Assembly (NCBI RefSeq): GCF_017303275.1
Contig: NZ_JAFKOJ010000003.1
Location: forward strand, 405,494 to 469,493
DNA length: 64,000 nt
Direction: 5' to 3'
Source of the DNA: Bacillus sp. NTK034
GTDB taxonomy: Bacteria > Bacillota > Bacilli > Bacillales > Cytobacillaceae
In this document: one piece after another, positions 44,883 through 53,690 of the stretch
How the letters are laid out: the number at the start of each line of letters is the position of its first letter
Numbering within the stretch: position 1 is the stretch's first letter
Notes under the pieces: generated by a model
What the model was told of the DNA's origin: nothing
The model's input: the letters and a program-made list of their open reading frames with translations, nothing else
Databases searched by the model: none
Translations under genes and position numbers: made by a program

Positions 44883-45638
44883 TTGTGGTTTAAAAAACGC
44901 AGCATTTTAACATATTTGGTGTTGGCTTTATTTGTTTATCTAAGCATGAAGCTAACGGAATTCGATTTATCGAAATTCAAAGACTTCCGCAATATGATTG
45001 ACTTTCTGTCCCATTGGTTTCCGATGGATTTCTCTCTTCTTCCAAAGATACTTGAAGATAGTCTGGAAACATTGGCCATGGCTTTTCTGGGAAGCTTCTT
45101 CGGGCTTATTATTGGACTTCCCTTAAGCTTTATGGCGGCTAAAAACACGTCCGGCTCTAAACTTATTTACCATCTAACCAGAGTCGGCCTCAGCTTTGTC
45201 CGCTCTATTCCTGAAATTGTATTCGGTCTGATTCTACTGACGGCTCTTGGACTTGGTCCTTTTCCTGCTGTCCTGGCCATTATGTTTCATAACATTGGAG
45301 TTCTGGGAAAACTGATCTCAGAACTCATTGAAGCATCCGATCCCGGCCCGCAGGAAGCCATGAAAGCAGTTGGTGCCAAAAGCTGGTTTGCTTCCCTGTT
45401 CAGCATTTTGCCACAAATATGGCCAAATGTATTGTCGAATTATTTCTACCGGTTTGAGGTTGCCATTCGAACTTCTCTCATATTGGGGTTTATTGGCGGT
45501 GGAGGAATTGGCCAGAGACTTTTTAATGATTTTAAAACCTTCCAATACAGTTCAGTTTCACTCGATGTACTGGTTATAATGATCATCGTAATTCTAGTGG
45601 ATCTTTTCGGAAGCTATGTTAGGAACCGAGTGATATAA
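44883..45638 (+). CDS. PhnE-type ABC transporter permease
   Basis: 251 residues with about six membrane helices. The cytoplasmic EAA loop reads EAMKAVGAKSWFASLFSILP, which contacts the ATPase. It belongs to the PhnE/PtxC permease class. The start is TTG 11 bp after the stop of the binding-protein gene, with AGGG upstream. It forms the membrane channel for the PhnD-type binding protein. Confidence 0.85.
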   Translation: MWFKKRSILTYLVLALFVYLSMKLTEFDLSKFKDFRNMIDFLSHWFPMDFSLLPKILEDSLETLAMAFLGSFFGLIIGLPLSFMAAKNTSGSKLIYHLTRVGLSFVRSIPEIVFGLILLTALGLGPFPAVLAIMFHNIGVLGKLISELIEASDPGPQEAMKAVGAKSWFASLFSILPQIWPNVLSNYFYRFEVAIRTSLILGFIGGGGIGQRLFNDFKTFQYSSVSLDVLVIMIIVILVDLFGSYVRNRVI

Positions 45639-45650
45639 AGGAGGCCTGAA

Positions 45651-46424
45651 ATGCTTGAGATTCGAAATATAACAGTCCGCTATCCCGGCATGAAGCATAA
45701 TGCCCTGAATTCCATAAACCTGACGATCCATCCTGGGGATTTTGTTTGTGTGTTAGGTAAAAGCGGTGCTGGTAAATCCACTTTGATCCGCTGTTTAAAT
45801 GGTTTGCAGACACCATCATCTGGAGAAGTCATCTGGGATGGCCTATCCTTTTCTGCACTGAGTGATGAACAGCTTCGAAAAATCCGCAGGGAAATGGGAA
45901 TGATCTTTCAGCATTTTAATTTAATTCCCCGATTGACTGTCCAGCAAAATGTTCTGACAGGGATGTTCGGCTATAGGAGCAGCTTCAAAAATCTCCTCGG
46001 ATGGTTCACAGATGAAGAAAAGGCTCAGGCTAAAAAAGTTATTGCAGAGGTGGGCTTATCCGATTTCACCGACCGCAGGGTCGAGCATCTTAGCGGAGGG
46101 CAGAAACAGAGAGTCGGCATTGCAAGGGCTCTCCTTCAAAAGCCAAGGTTCCTTCTAGGCGACGAGCCTGTTGCGAGCCTGGATCCGGGAACTTCAGACC
46201 GGATATTCAGCCTGCTTCAGGAGATGCATGAGCGGCATAAGCTTCAAACCATTATAAATGTTCATGATGTTCAGTTAGCTAAACGATATGCAACCCGCAT
46301 TATCGCTTTAAAAGATGGGGAAGTCGTTTTTGATGATAAACCAGAGCAGTTTACAGACGATATGTATGTATTTACATATGATGCTGAAAGTTATAGCGAA
46401 AAGTCATTTATCCGTTCAACTTAA
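45651..46424 (+). CDS. PhnC-type ABC transporter ATP-binding protein
   Basis: 257 residues with Walker A GKSGAGKST, Q-loop FQHFNLIPR, signature LSGGQKQR, Walker B FLLGDEP and the H-loop NVHDV. It energises the upstream permease. AAGGAGG precedes the ATG. It ends 17 bp before the selenoprotein gene. The substrate is assigned only by family (phosphonate/phosphite-like oxyanion); a selenium compound is plausible from context. Confidence 0.88.
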   Translation: MLEIRNITVRYPGMKHNALNSINLTIHPGDFVCVLGKSGAGKSTLIRCLNGLQTPSSGEVIWDGLSFSALSDEQLRKIRREMGMIFQHFNLIPRLTVQQNVLTGMFGYRSSFKNLLGWFTDEEKAQAKKVIAEVGLSDFTDRRVEHLSGGQKQRVGIARALLQKPRFLLGDEPVASLDPGTSDRIFSLLQEMHERHKLQTIINVHDVQLAKRYATRIIALKDGEVVFDDKPEQFTDDMYVFTYDAESYSEKSFIRST

Positions 46425-46441
46425 AAAAGGAGGCAAAGTAA

Positions 46442-47074
46442 ATGGCCAATTGTCCGTGAGTAGTGGATAGCTCGAACGTCGTGTACGTTTCGAATGACCC
46501 TGAAATCAAATTATTTAATGAGGGCCTTACATCGAAGAAAACAGTGGTGTTGACCTTTGATGATGGACCAGCAAGAGTTCTTCCTGAAATATTGGATATC
46601 TTGAAGAAAGAGAATGTTGCAGCTGTATTCTTCTGGCAATCCAGGCTTTTATACCCTCAGCGCCCGTGGAGAAGAGTCATTGACGAAGGTCATCAGATTG
46701 GTACTCACTCTTCAAAGCATTCCAACTTTGTTAAATTGACTCCACATGAACAAGTCCAGGATCTCCGCAGCAGCAAAGCTAAGATTGAGTCCATCATCGG
46801 CCAGGATGTAAAACTTTTCCGGCCCCCATTTGGGCAGTACAATGAACACACGATAGCTGCAGCCAAACAGCTTGGGCTCTCAACCATCATGTGGAGAATC
46901 TCGTCAATGGACTGGGAGCTCAAAGAACAGCCTGAACAAATTATCGCAAATGTCATAGAGAACCTGGAAGACGGAGCGATCATTCTTTTGCATGAATTAG
47001 CCCAGACTGTTGAAGCTCTTCCTGATTTAATTGCTGAGATTCGAAATAAAGGTTATGAATTCAGTTTGCTCTAA
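46442..47074 (+). CDS. NodB/CE4-family deacetylase with an N-terminal Cys-Pro-Sec (UGA) motif
   Basis: 210 residues if the UGA at 46457-46459 (codon 6) is read as selenocysteine: MANCP-Sec-VVDSSN. AAGGAGG lies eight bases before ATG 46442; the alternative GTG at 46463, after the UGA, has no ribosome binding site. The CE4 motifs are complete: TFDDGP (Asp40/41), HSSKH (His89, His93), RPPFG (127-131) and LLHE (His184). There is no signal peptide, unlike most CE4 enzymes, so the substrate should be cytoplasmic. Last gene of the transporter operon. It could be a new selenoprotein family; a truncated leader peptide is the alternative. Confidence 0.72.
46472..46493 (+). promoter_or_regulatory. SECIS-like hairpin in the deacetylase gene
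   Basis: Arms TCGAACGT (46472-46479) and ACG-T-TTCGA (46485-46493) pair fully apart from one bulged U. The loop is CGUGU, with GU at positions 25-26 counted from the U of the UGA. E. coli fdhF has a bulged U and a loop GU at 23-24, so spacing and features fit a bacterial SECIS. Confidence 0.6.
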
Positions 47075-47105
47075 AAAGTATCCTTGTGCAGGATACTTTT
47101 TTTTG
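47073..47105 (+). terminator. Terminator of the transporter-deacetylase operon
   Basis: AAAAGTATCC / GGATACTTTT stem with a seven-base loop and eight T residues. Confidence 0.85.
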
Positions 47106-47188
47106 TGCTGTGAAAAAAGCAGTATTATTTTTTAAAACAGATTGATATATTGTGGAGATAGGATGCCTATTAAGGGGGAGCGCCTAGC

Positions 47189-48124
47189 TTGTTTACTAAT
47201 ATTGTGACTGCCAACGGGACTCTGAATGACCGTTGGATTTTAAGAAGAGAGAATATATATCAGGGAGCGAACGGCCGGTTTGTCGAGCGCTTTTTTATTG
47301 ATGCTTCAAAAAGCTATATTTTCAAACCTCTGACAAACAATACCCAGCTGGGAAAAGAAGTGTGGATTTTCGAAAATGTTCTGGCAGAACTCCCGTTAAA
47401 GTATCCAAAAATCCTGTCGTACTCCGTTCAAAACAAATTAAACAATAATTGGATTATTTTAGAGGACCTTGGCACCATCACACATACATTTGATTCAAAT
47501 ATTGCACTGGAACTGGCTGCATTAATGGCCAAATGGCACTCTTTGCCCGCTGAGCGGTTCTCCATTAAACAGCTTAAAGGTCCTAAACCGCCTATTGAGG
47601 AAATGGCAAACCATATTCTGCAGAACAAAGAGAAAGTTTTTACTATTTTTAGGTTACATAATGTTTCAGAGCGTTTAGGAAATATCATTTTCAGCGCATT
47701 TACCAGTAAACCCTTTTCTGCTGTGAAGGTTCTTTGCCATGGGGATTTGCACCAGGGGAATTTTGGGTATGCGGGCGATAAGACAGTGGTTCTGGACTGG
47801 GAACATTGCCATTTGAACACACCTTTTTGGGATTTGTATCATTTAATCGATATTTCACATCCGGATTTCCCTAAGCCTAATAACCATACTTTGCGAAATA
47901 TGATTCTGGATTGTTATTGTGAAGAATCCCAAATATCTGCGCCTGACAGGGAAAAATTCAAACAGGAATATTATTTGTTTTCAGCTGTCTTTTCGGTTTG
48001 GATGATGATGTTAATACAATATGATCTGGACAATCAGGGAGCGAAATGGACTCCAGAACAGCTGTTGAGGCAATTAAAAGAGACAGTACGCAATCTTGTT
48101 GAATGTGCTGAAGAAATCATTTAG
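47189..48124 (+). CDS. Aminoglycoside phosphotransferase-like small-molecule kinase
   Basis: 311 residues of the APH/choline-kinase fold. The catalytic loop is HGDLHQGNF (Asp base, Asn metal ligand) and the DFG-like motif is VLDWEH. A hinge-type segment reads WIILEDLG. Such enzymes phosphorylate small molecules with a hydroxyl or amine group; the substrate is unknown. The start is TTG with AAGGGGGAG upstream. It is separated by a terminator from the selenium-related operon, so a link is possible but weak. Confidence 0.78.
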   Translation: MFTNIVTANGTLNDRWILRRENIYQGANGRFVERFFIDASKSYIFKPLTNNTQLGKEVWIFENVLAELPLKYPKILSYSVQNKLNNNWIILEDLGTITHTFDSNIALELAALMAKWHSLPAERFSIKQLKGPKPPIEEMANHILQNKEKVFTIFRLHNVSERLGNIIFSAFTSKPFSAVKVLCHGDLHQGNFGYAGDKTVVLDWEHCHLNTPFWDLYHLIDISHPDFPKPNNHTLRNMILDCYCEESQISAPDREKFKQEYYLFSAVFSVWMMMLIQYDLDNQGAKWTPEQLLRQLKETVRNLVECAEEII

Positions 48125-48146
48125 AACGAAAGTCAGGTCATGTTGA

Positions 48147-48175
48147 TTGACACAATATAGCTAATATGATATTTA
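48147..48175 (+). promoter_or_regulatory. Promoter of htpG
   Basis: Perfect TTGACA (48147-48152), 17-bp spacer and a weak -10 (TATTTA, 48170-48175), immediately upstream of the CIRCE element. Confidence 0.55.
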
Positions 48176-48183
48176 AATATTGG

Positions 48184-48210
48184 TTAGCACTCTTAAGGTT
48201 TAAGTGCTAA
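48184..48210 (+). promoter_or_regulatory. CIRCE operator (HrcA site) before htpG
   Basis: TTAGCACTC-N9-AAGTGCTAA matches the CIRCE consensus TTAGCACTC-N9-GAGTGCTAA at 17 of 18 arm positions with the exact 9-bp spacer. It lies just after the -10 box, as in groESL and dnaK operons, so HrcA should repress htpG. Confidence 0.88.
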
Positions 48211-48241
48211 TGTATTAAAAATTTTAAGGGGAGAGACGAAT

Positions 48242-50119
48242 ATGGAAACGAAACAGTTTCAGGCAGAATCCAAGAGATTATTGGAAATGATGATCAACTC
48301 CATTTACTCTCAAAGAGAGGTGTTCCTAAGGGAGCTTATTTCCAATAGCAGCGATGCGATCGATAAGATCTACTATAAAGCACTTACAGACGATTCCTTA
48401 ACGTTTGACAAAGAGAGTTACTACATAAAGGTCATTCCTGATAAAGGAAACAGAACATTAACAATCAAAGATACAGGCATTGGAATGACAAAGGAAGAGC
48501 TTGAAAACAACCTTGGCATCATTGCTAAAAGCGGTTCTCTGGCTTTTAAGAAAGAAAATGTGATTAAAGATGGCCATGATATTATCGGCCAATTCGGAGT
48601 AGGGTTTTATGCGGCATTCATGGTCGCTGATGTTGTAACAGTGATCAGCAAGGCCCTGGGCAGTGAGCAGGCGTACAAATGGGAATCCCATGGGGCGGAG
48701 GGATATACGATAACGCCATGTGAAAAAGAGACAGTCGGCACAGAAATTATCCTTAAAATTAAAGAAAATACGGAAGATGAAAGCTTTGATGAATACCTCG
48801 AAGATTACCGCTTAAAATCGATCATAAAGAAATACTCAGACTTCATCCGCTATCCAATTAAGATGGATACCGCAATCAAAGAACCAAAAGAAGACGCTGA
48901 AAATGAGTATGAAGAAATCACTGAAGAGCAGACCATCAATAGTATGGTTCCGATTTGGCGGAAAAATAAGAGTGAACTGACAGACGAAGATTATGAAAAA
49001 TTTTATCAGGAGAAGCATTATGGCTTTGACAAGCCGGTAAAGCATATTCATATAAATGTGGATGGCACCATCCGCTATAATGCGATTTTATATATTCCTG
49101 AGAATATTCCATTTGATTATTATTCAAAGGAATATGAAAAAGGACTCGAGCTTTATTCAAATGGCGTATTAATTATGAATAAATGCGGAGACCTGCTTCC
49201 TGATTATTTCAGTTTTGTAAAAGGGATGGTGGACTCTGAAGATTTATCGCTTAACATCTCAAGGGAAATGCTTCAGCATGATCGGCAGCTGAAACTCATT
49301 GCGAAAAACATCAGCAAAAAGATTAGAAACGAACTTCAAAATCTGATGAAAAATGAGCGGGAAAAATATGAACAATTTTATAAGTCGTTTGGAAGACAAT
49401 TAAAGTATGGTGTATACAGCGATTTCGGAACCCATAAAGAAATGCTCCAGGATTTATTGATGTTCCATTCTTCAAAAGAAAAGAAATTGGCATCACTTGA
49501 TGAATATGTATCAAGGATGAAGGATGACCAGAAATATATTTATTACGCAGCTGGAGAGTCACATGAAAGAATAGAAAAGCTTCCACAAACTGAACTTGTG
49601 GCTGAAAAAGGCTATGAAATCCTGTACTTTACAGAAGATATTGACGAGTTTGCCATTAAGATGCTTATGACCTATAAAGACAAGGAGTTCAAGTCTGTCT
49701 CAAGCGGCGATCTTGGCATAGAGAATGAGGATGGAAAGGTATCCGAATCAGAAGCAAAGGAACATGAGGGATTGTTCAGCAGCATGAAAGAAATATTGTC
49801 AGGAAGAGTGACCGATGTACGAATTTCCAAAAGGCTTAAAAGCCACCCGGTTTGCCTGACAGCTGATGGAGAAGTTACCATAGAAATGGAAAAAGTCCTT
49901 AGCAGCATGCCGGACAATCAAGACGTGAAGGCAAATAAGGTTTTAGAAATCAATTCAAATCATGAAGTCTTCCAAGCCTTAAAAAATGCACTGGAGAAAG
50001 ATAAAGAAAAATTAAATCTGTATACAAACCTCCTATATAACCAGGCGCTGCTGATTGAAGGCCTGCCTATCAGTGATCCTGTGGAGTTTACGAATGATAT
50101 TTGCAAAGTAATGGTTTAA
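48242..50119 (+). CDS. htpG: Molecular chaperone HtpG (Hsp90)
   Basis: 625 residues. The GHKL ATPase motifs are present: [39 protein letters not shown] and a C-terminal [10 protein letters not shown] region. It is a dimeric, cytoplasmic ATP-dependent chaperone. AAGGGGAGAG precedes the ATG. The CIRCE element upstream places it under HrcA control here. Monocistronic with a strong terminator. Confidence 0.97.
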   Translation: METKQFQAESKRLLEMMINSIYSQREVFLRELISNSSDAIDKIYYKALTDDSLTFDKESYYIKVIPDKGNRTLTIKDTGIGMTKEELENNLGIIAKSGSLAFKKENVIKDGHDIIGQFGVGFYAAFMVADVVTVISKALGSEQAYKWESHGAEGYTITPCEKETVGTEIILKIKENTEDESFDEYLEDYRLKSIIKKYSDFIRYPIKMDTAIKEPKEDAENEYEEITEEQTINSMVPIWRKNKSELTDEDYEKFYQEKHYGFDKPVKHIHINVDGTIRYNAILYIPENIPFDYYSKEYEKGLELYSNGVLIMNKCGDLLPDYFSFVKGMVDSEDLSLNISREMLQHDRQLKLIAKNISKKIRNELQNLMKNEREKYEQFYKSFGRQLKYGVYSDFGTHKEMLQDLLMFHSSKEKKLASLDEYVSRMKDDQKYIYYAAGESHERIEKLPQTELVAEKGYEILYFTEDIDEFAIKMLMTYKDKEFKSVSSGDLGIENEDGKVSESEAKEHEGLFSSMKEILSGRVTDVRISKRLKSHPVCLTADGEVTIEMEKVLSSMPDNQDVKANKVLEINSNHEVFQALKNALEKDKEKLNLYTNLLYNQALLIEGLPISDPVEFTNDICKVMV

Positions 50120-50128
50120 CAGCCCGTT

Positions 50129-50163
50129 TTAACAGCCCGAATCAATCGGGCTGTTTTTTGTTT
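50129..50163 (+). terminator. Terminator of htpG
   Basis: AACAGCCCGA / TCGGGCTGTT stem with a five-base loop and a T run. Confidence 0.85.
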
Positions 50164-50222
50164 TTTGTCAAAGGAATATTTTATGTGCTAATAAACACAC
50201 TAAGCAGTAAAGGAGGAGTGTT

Positions 50223-50675
50223 ATGCTGCATAGCAAGGCACTATCGCTGAAATTTATGGCCTGTCTTGTCCTTTTCTATATTATTCTTGGTAAAAGGTAC
50301 GGCATGAGCTTTGAAAACATTTTTATCATTACAGCCTTGCTTGTGATCACCTCATACATATTGGGTGATATGCTGATACTTCGCCGGACAAATAACGCAT
50401 TGGCATCCATTGCTGATTTCGGATGGGCTTTTGTGCTCATATGGTTTTTGAGCTCTATTTTAACACTTCAAAATGAGCTCATTAACATGTCACTGGCTGC
50501 AGCTTTTGGAACAGCCATTTTCGAGTATGCATTCCATTTATATCTCTTAAGTAATTTAACTGAAACAAAGGTAGAAAAAGGCACTATAAACCAAGGGAAC
50601 CTTCGTTATATTACTGAAAATTCCGAGGACCTAACTCCCCTAAACCCAAATGGCAAAAGCGGTGAAGGTAAATAA
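50223..50675 (+). CDS. DUF2512 (YndM-like) membrane protein, copy 2
   Basis: 150 residues, four predicted membrane helices in the first ~115 residues and a polar tail. ITSYILGDMLILRRTNNALASIADF parallels the YLLGDRIILPRLGNRNALIADF segment of the protein at 26341, so they are paralogues. Function unknown. AAAGGAGGAG precedes the ATG. Possibly co-transcribed with the next gene (32-bp gap). Confidence 0.8.
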   Translation: MLHSKALSLKFMACLVLFYIILGKRYGMSFENIFIITALLVITSYILGDMLILRRTNNALASIADFGWAFVLIWFLSSILTLQNELINMSLAAAFGTAIFEYAFHLYLLSNLTETKVEKGTINQGNLRYITENSEDLTPLNPNGKSGEGK

Positions 50676-50707
50676 TCCATTCTAAAATTTTTGAGAAGGA
50701 GAATAAT

Positions 50708-51049
50708 ATGTCTGTTTTCGTTTACCAAACATTTGAAGTGAAGCAGGATAATTTTGTTGAGGCCTTAAAAAATATGAGGATGATCCAAAGCTATCGGAAT
50801 GAAAATTACCAGCACAAGGTTGAGCTATTATCACCAATATCAGGAGATGATCATACATATGCTTTTCTTTCCACATATGAGGGTCTGGCCGAGATGGAAC
50901 TGCAAAACAAAAAGATGTTTGAAGATGAGGAATACAAAAAGCTGATCGAGCAATTCTTCCTTGAGGATATTGTCCAGGGAAGCATGCATACACAGATGTT
51001 CAGATCTGTAACAGGATTAAAGAGCGACAGTTCTGAAAAAAAGAAATAA
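50708..51049 (+). CDS. Hypothetical protein, possible dimeric alpha/beta-barrel
   Basis: 113 residues: FVYQTFEVKQDNFVEAL and a later beta-strand (TYAFLSTY) give a pattern that could be an ABM/NIPSNAP-like ferredoxin fold. There is no heme or metal motif to support a specific activity. The C-terminus is lysine-rich. AGAAGGAG precedes the ATG. Assignment weak. Confidence 0.6.
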   Translation: MSVFVYQTFEVKQDNFVEALKNMRMIQSYRNENYQHKVELLSPISGDDHTYAFLSTYEGLAEMELQNKKMFEDEEYKKLIEQFFLEDIVQGSMHTQMFRSVTGLKSDSSEKKK

Positions 51050-51085
51050 AAATTATGGCAAGTTTCCTTTCGACATGAAAACAGA

Positions 51086-51118
51086 AGCCGATCATCATCT
51101 GAATCGGCTTATTTTTTT
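51086..51118 (+). terminator. Terminator
   Basis: AAGCCGAT / ATCGGCTT stem with a ten-base loop followed by ATTTTTTT. Confidence 0.75.
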
Positions 51119-51161
51119 GCCAATAAGCAACTGAGCAACCGAGCTGAAAGGGAGGTACATC

Positions 51162-52526
51162 ATGGATTTTTTTCTTCCAAGCGGCAATTCCTCGAAGGAA
51201 AGTGAAGCAGGTGATTTAAAATGGTGGCAATTATCACTGATTGGAGTCGGCTGCACGATCGGGACCGGATTCTTCCTTGGATCTGCCATTGGGATTAAGA
51301 TTACCGGACCTGCGATCGTATTTTCATTTATATTAGCTGCTGTCGGAACCTATATAGTCTATAATCTTTTAGCTAAAATGACCGCAGAAGACCCTCAGGA
51401 AGGATCTTTTTGCTATTATGCCAATAAAGCGTATGGAAAGTGGGCAGGATTCAGCTGCGGGTGGAATTACTGGTGCTCGAATATATTAATCATGGGCAGC
51501 CAGTTAACCGCACTCTCCATCTTAACAAGATTCTGGCTTCCCCATGTACCGCTTTGGATTTTTGCAGCGGGCTATGCCATTCTTTCAATTATTGTAGTGT
51601 TAACTGGGAACAAAGGCTTTGACAAGGTGGAGGACCTGTTTGCGGTAATTAAAACAGCAGCCATTATTATGTTTATCATTCTCGCAGCCGCTGCTTTGTC
51701 CGGAGTGATTGATGGAGATGCAAGGCACCCCGGATTCCCCGGTTCTTCAGGGGAATGGTTTCCTGAAGGCTTTAAGGGCTTTTGGTCATCGCTGATTTAT
51801 GCTTTTTATGCGTATGGAGGTATTGAAGTAATTGGGTTAATGGCAACAAGATTAAAAAAGAAGGAGGATGCACCTAAGGCTGGCATCATCATGCTTATTG
51901 TCCTTGTCATCATCTATGTCATTTCCCTAGGGTTAGCCGTGTATATGGCTTCACATGGTGCTTTTAACGAAAAAGAAAGTCCTTTCGTAACTGCAATGGA
52001 TAAGTATAATCTGGACTTCTTCCCGCACGTTTTTAATGCAGCAATCATTATTGCCGGCTTCTCTACCATGACCGCTTCGCTGTTTGGAGTAACGGCATTG
52101 CTGGTTACTTTGGCTAATGATGGTGATGCTCCAGCGGTATTTTCAAAAAAGATAAAGAAATGGAAGGACCTTCCTTTACCTTCGCTGGGGCTGGCTACAG
52201 CCGGTTTAATTGCATCCATCGTAACCGCCCTATTGCTGCCAGGCAAAATATATGAGTATATCACTACTGCTGCTGGTATATTAATTTTATTCAATTGGTC
52301 TTTCATCATCATTTCAGCTCTTCGGATTTTGGAAAATAAAGTGTTCGGTAAGATAAGTGCTGCGGCGGGATTACTTCTGATCCTAGCTGCGGTAAGCGGC
52401 ACATTACTTGAAAAGTCAATAAGGCTTGGATTTTTTGTCAGTTTAATATTTGTTGCATTAATAGCGATCGTGGCCTTAATTATGCAAAAAAAAGTATGGA
52501 AAAAAGAAGGCGGAAGCAGCTGTTAA
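51162..52526 (+). CDS. Amino acid permease (APC superfamily)
   Basis: 454 residues with 12 predicted membrane helices. The first helix carries the substrate-binding GVGCTIGTGFFLG motif of APC transporters, and helix 6 reads FYAYGGIEVIG. It imports an amino acid with H+ or Na+; which one cannot be told. AAAGGGAGGT precedes the ATG. Monocistronic, with a terminator shared with the convergent 2Duf gene. Confidence 0.85.
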   Translation: MDFFLPSGNSSKESEAGDLKWWQLSLIGVGCTIGTGFFLGSAIGIKITGPAIVFSFILAAVGTYIVYNLLAKMTAEDPQEGSFCYYANKAYGKWAGFSCGWNYWCSNILIMGSQLTALSILTRFWLPHVPLWIFAAGYAILSIIVVLTGNKGFDKVEDLFAVIKTAAIIMFIILAAAALSGVIDGDARHPGFPGSSGEWFPEGFKGFWSSLIYAFYAYGGIEVIGLMATRLKKKEDAPKAGIIMLIVLVIIYVISLGLAVYMASHGAFNEKESPFVTAMDKYNLDFFPHVFNAAIIIAGFSTMTASLFGVTALLVTLANDGDAPAVFSKKIKKWKDLPLPSLGLATAGLIASIVTALLLPGKIYEYITTAAGILILFNWSFIIISALRILENKVFGKISAAAGLLLILAAVSGTLLEKSIRLGFFVSLIFVALIAIVALIMQKKVWKKEGGSSC

Positions 52527-52536
52527 CAAAAAGAAA

Positions 52537-52567
52537 CAAACACCAGTTTTCATTCTGGTGTTTGTCT
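52537..52567. terminator. Terminator between convergent genes
   Basis: AAACACCAG / CTGGTGTTT stem with an eight-base loop; A and T runs on either side. Confidence 0.7.
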
Positions 52568-53424
52568 TACTTTAAATATGGAGATAATTTTTGAATGATT
52601 TGATTCAGCTTTTGAGTATTTTTTTCATACATTTGCTGTGCCTTTTTGGAATCAGTCTGCAGGGAAAATACTTCAAGGTCAGCTGCACACTTTTTTATCA
52701 TTGCCATAAGCAGAGGACGCTGTTGTGGTGCAGGAACCTTAAGTGAATCATCAAAAATATCTACAGTCAGTTCTCCATAAGAATTAATTTGACCAAAAAA
52801 GATATTATCAATGGTCAAGCCCAGTTTTTCTATCTCCATGTTAAGCCATTTTCTTGTTTTCCCTGACTCAGCAAGGGGATCGTTTAGAATTTTCCCATCC
52901 ATAATAACCGTTTGCGGCTCTTTTTCCTGAGGTAAATTCAATTGAAGATCCTTTGGGGTAAGCGGCTGGTTCTCTTTCTTCAGCATGATGCTAAGATCTC
53001 CGCGCGGCTCTAAAACAGCAAACTCCACATCTGCTGTTTTAAAGACATTTTTTTGGCGAAGCAGGGAGGATAAGTCATCTATCGAGTATCTTTCTTTTTT
53101 TAGATTATCTTCCAATATTTTTCCATCCTTAATAAAGATAGTACCTTTTCCTTCAAAGAAATCACGGAAGCTTTTACTTTTAAGGGAAAGAATATCGGCA
53201 AATAATGTTACAAGACCAAAGATGAAAATAGAAAGGATACCGCTGGCCCAATGGTTATCCAGCCCCATAATAATTTCACCGGCTATACTTCCGATTGTAA
53301 TACCTGATACATATTCAAAAAATGAAAGCTCTGATATTTGTTTTTTTCCTATCAGTTTGGTTATAGCAAATAAAACACCTGCGAATAAAATAGAACGAGC
53401 ACCGATAAGCAGCCATTCAGGCAT
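52567..53424 (-). CDS. 2Duf-type protein: DUF421 (YetF-like) plus DUF1657-like C-terminus
   Basis: 285 residues. Two to three membrane helices (residues 5-80) lead into two soluble YetF repeats, each with the DGKIL motif (FIKDGKILEDN and VIMDGKILNDP). The last ~50 residues (KKAQQMYEKNTQKLNQII) resemble DUF1657. DUF421-DUF1657 proteins are called 2Duf; in B. subtilis strains carrying the mobile spoVA-2mob operon they raise spore wet-heat resistance. Two DUF1657 genes precede it in the same operon. The spore role is by analogy. Confidence 0.82.
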   Translation of the reverse strand: MPEWLLIGARSILFAGVLFAITKLIGKKQISELSFFEYVSGITIGSIAGEIIMGLDNHWASGILSIFIFGLVTLFADILSLKSKSFRDFFEGKGTIFIKDGKILEDNLKKERYSIDDLSSLLRQKNVFKTADVEFAVLEPRGDLSIMLKKENQPLTPKDLQLNLPQEKEPQTVIMDGKILNDPLAESGKTRKWLNMEIEKLGLTIDNIFFGQINSYGELTVDIFDDSLKVPAPQQRPLLMAMIKKCAADLEVFSLQTDSKKAQQMYEKNTQKLNQIIQKLSPYLK

Positions 53425-53444
53425 ATTTTCATCTCCAAGTTCAT

Positions 53445-53651
53445 TTAATTTGGTTTATATTGGGGTTCCTCAAACTCTATAACCTTTTTCCGGTTTTCAA
53501 GATCGGTTTTTATCTCGCTTACCTCGAGCATGGATTCATGGAAAAGGCGCTTTGCTTCTTCATCCATTGAGGTTAAGGCCAAATTTGATAACTGTGCTTC
53601 TATAGAACGAATTGCTGCAAGACATTGATTTACATTCGAAGCAATTGTCAA
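53445..53651 (-). CDS. DUF1657 protein, copy 2
   Basis: 68 residues, all helical: TIASNVNQCLAAIRSIEAQL, then KRLFHESMLEVSEI and a terminal EEPQYKPN. It aligns end to end with the other DUF1657 gene at 53717, including the QY tail. That alignment and GGTG eight bases upstream favour the TTG at 53651 over the GTG at 53660. It lies 20 bp before the 2Duf gene. Small DUF1657 proteins accompany spoVA-2mob-type loci. Confidence 0.8.
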   Translation of the reverse strand: MTIASNVNQCLAAIRSIEAQLSNLALTSMDEEAKRLFHESMLEVSEIKTDLENRKKVIEFEEPQYKPN

Positions 53652-53690
53652 TGGGATCACACCATTCAGGATAAAATTTAAATTGTAATA

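Noticed and set aside
46463..47074. Deacetylase gene starting at GTG 46463
   Set aside because: No ribosome binding site precedes this GTG, while AAGGAGG is ideally placed for ATG 46442; a UGA-read start fits the Sec-decoding context.
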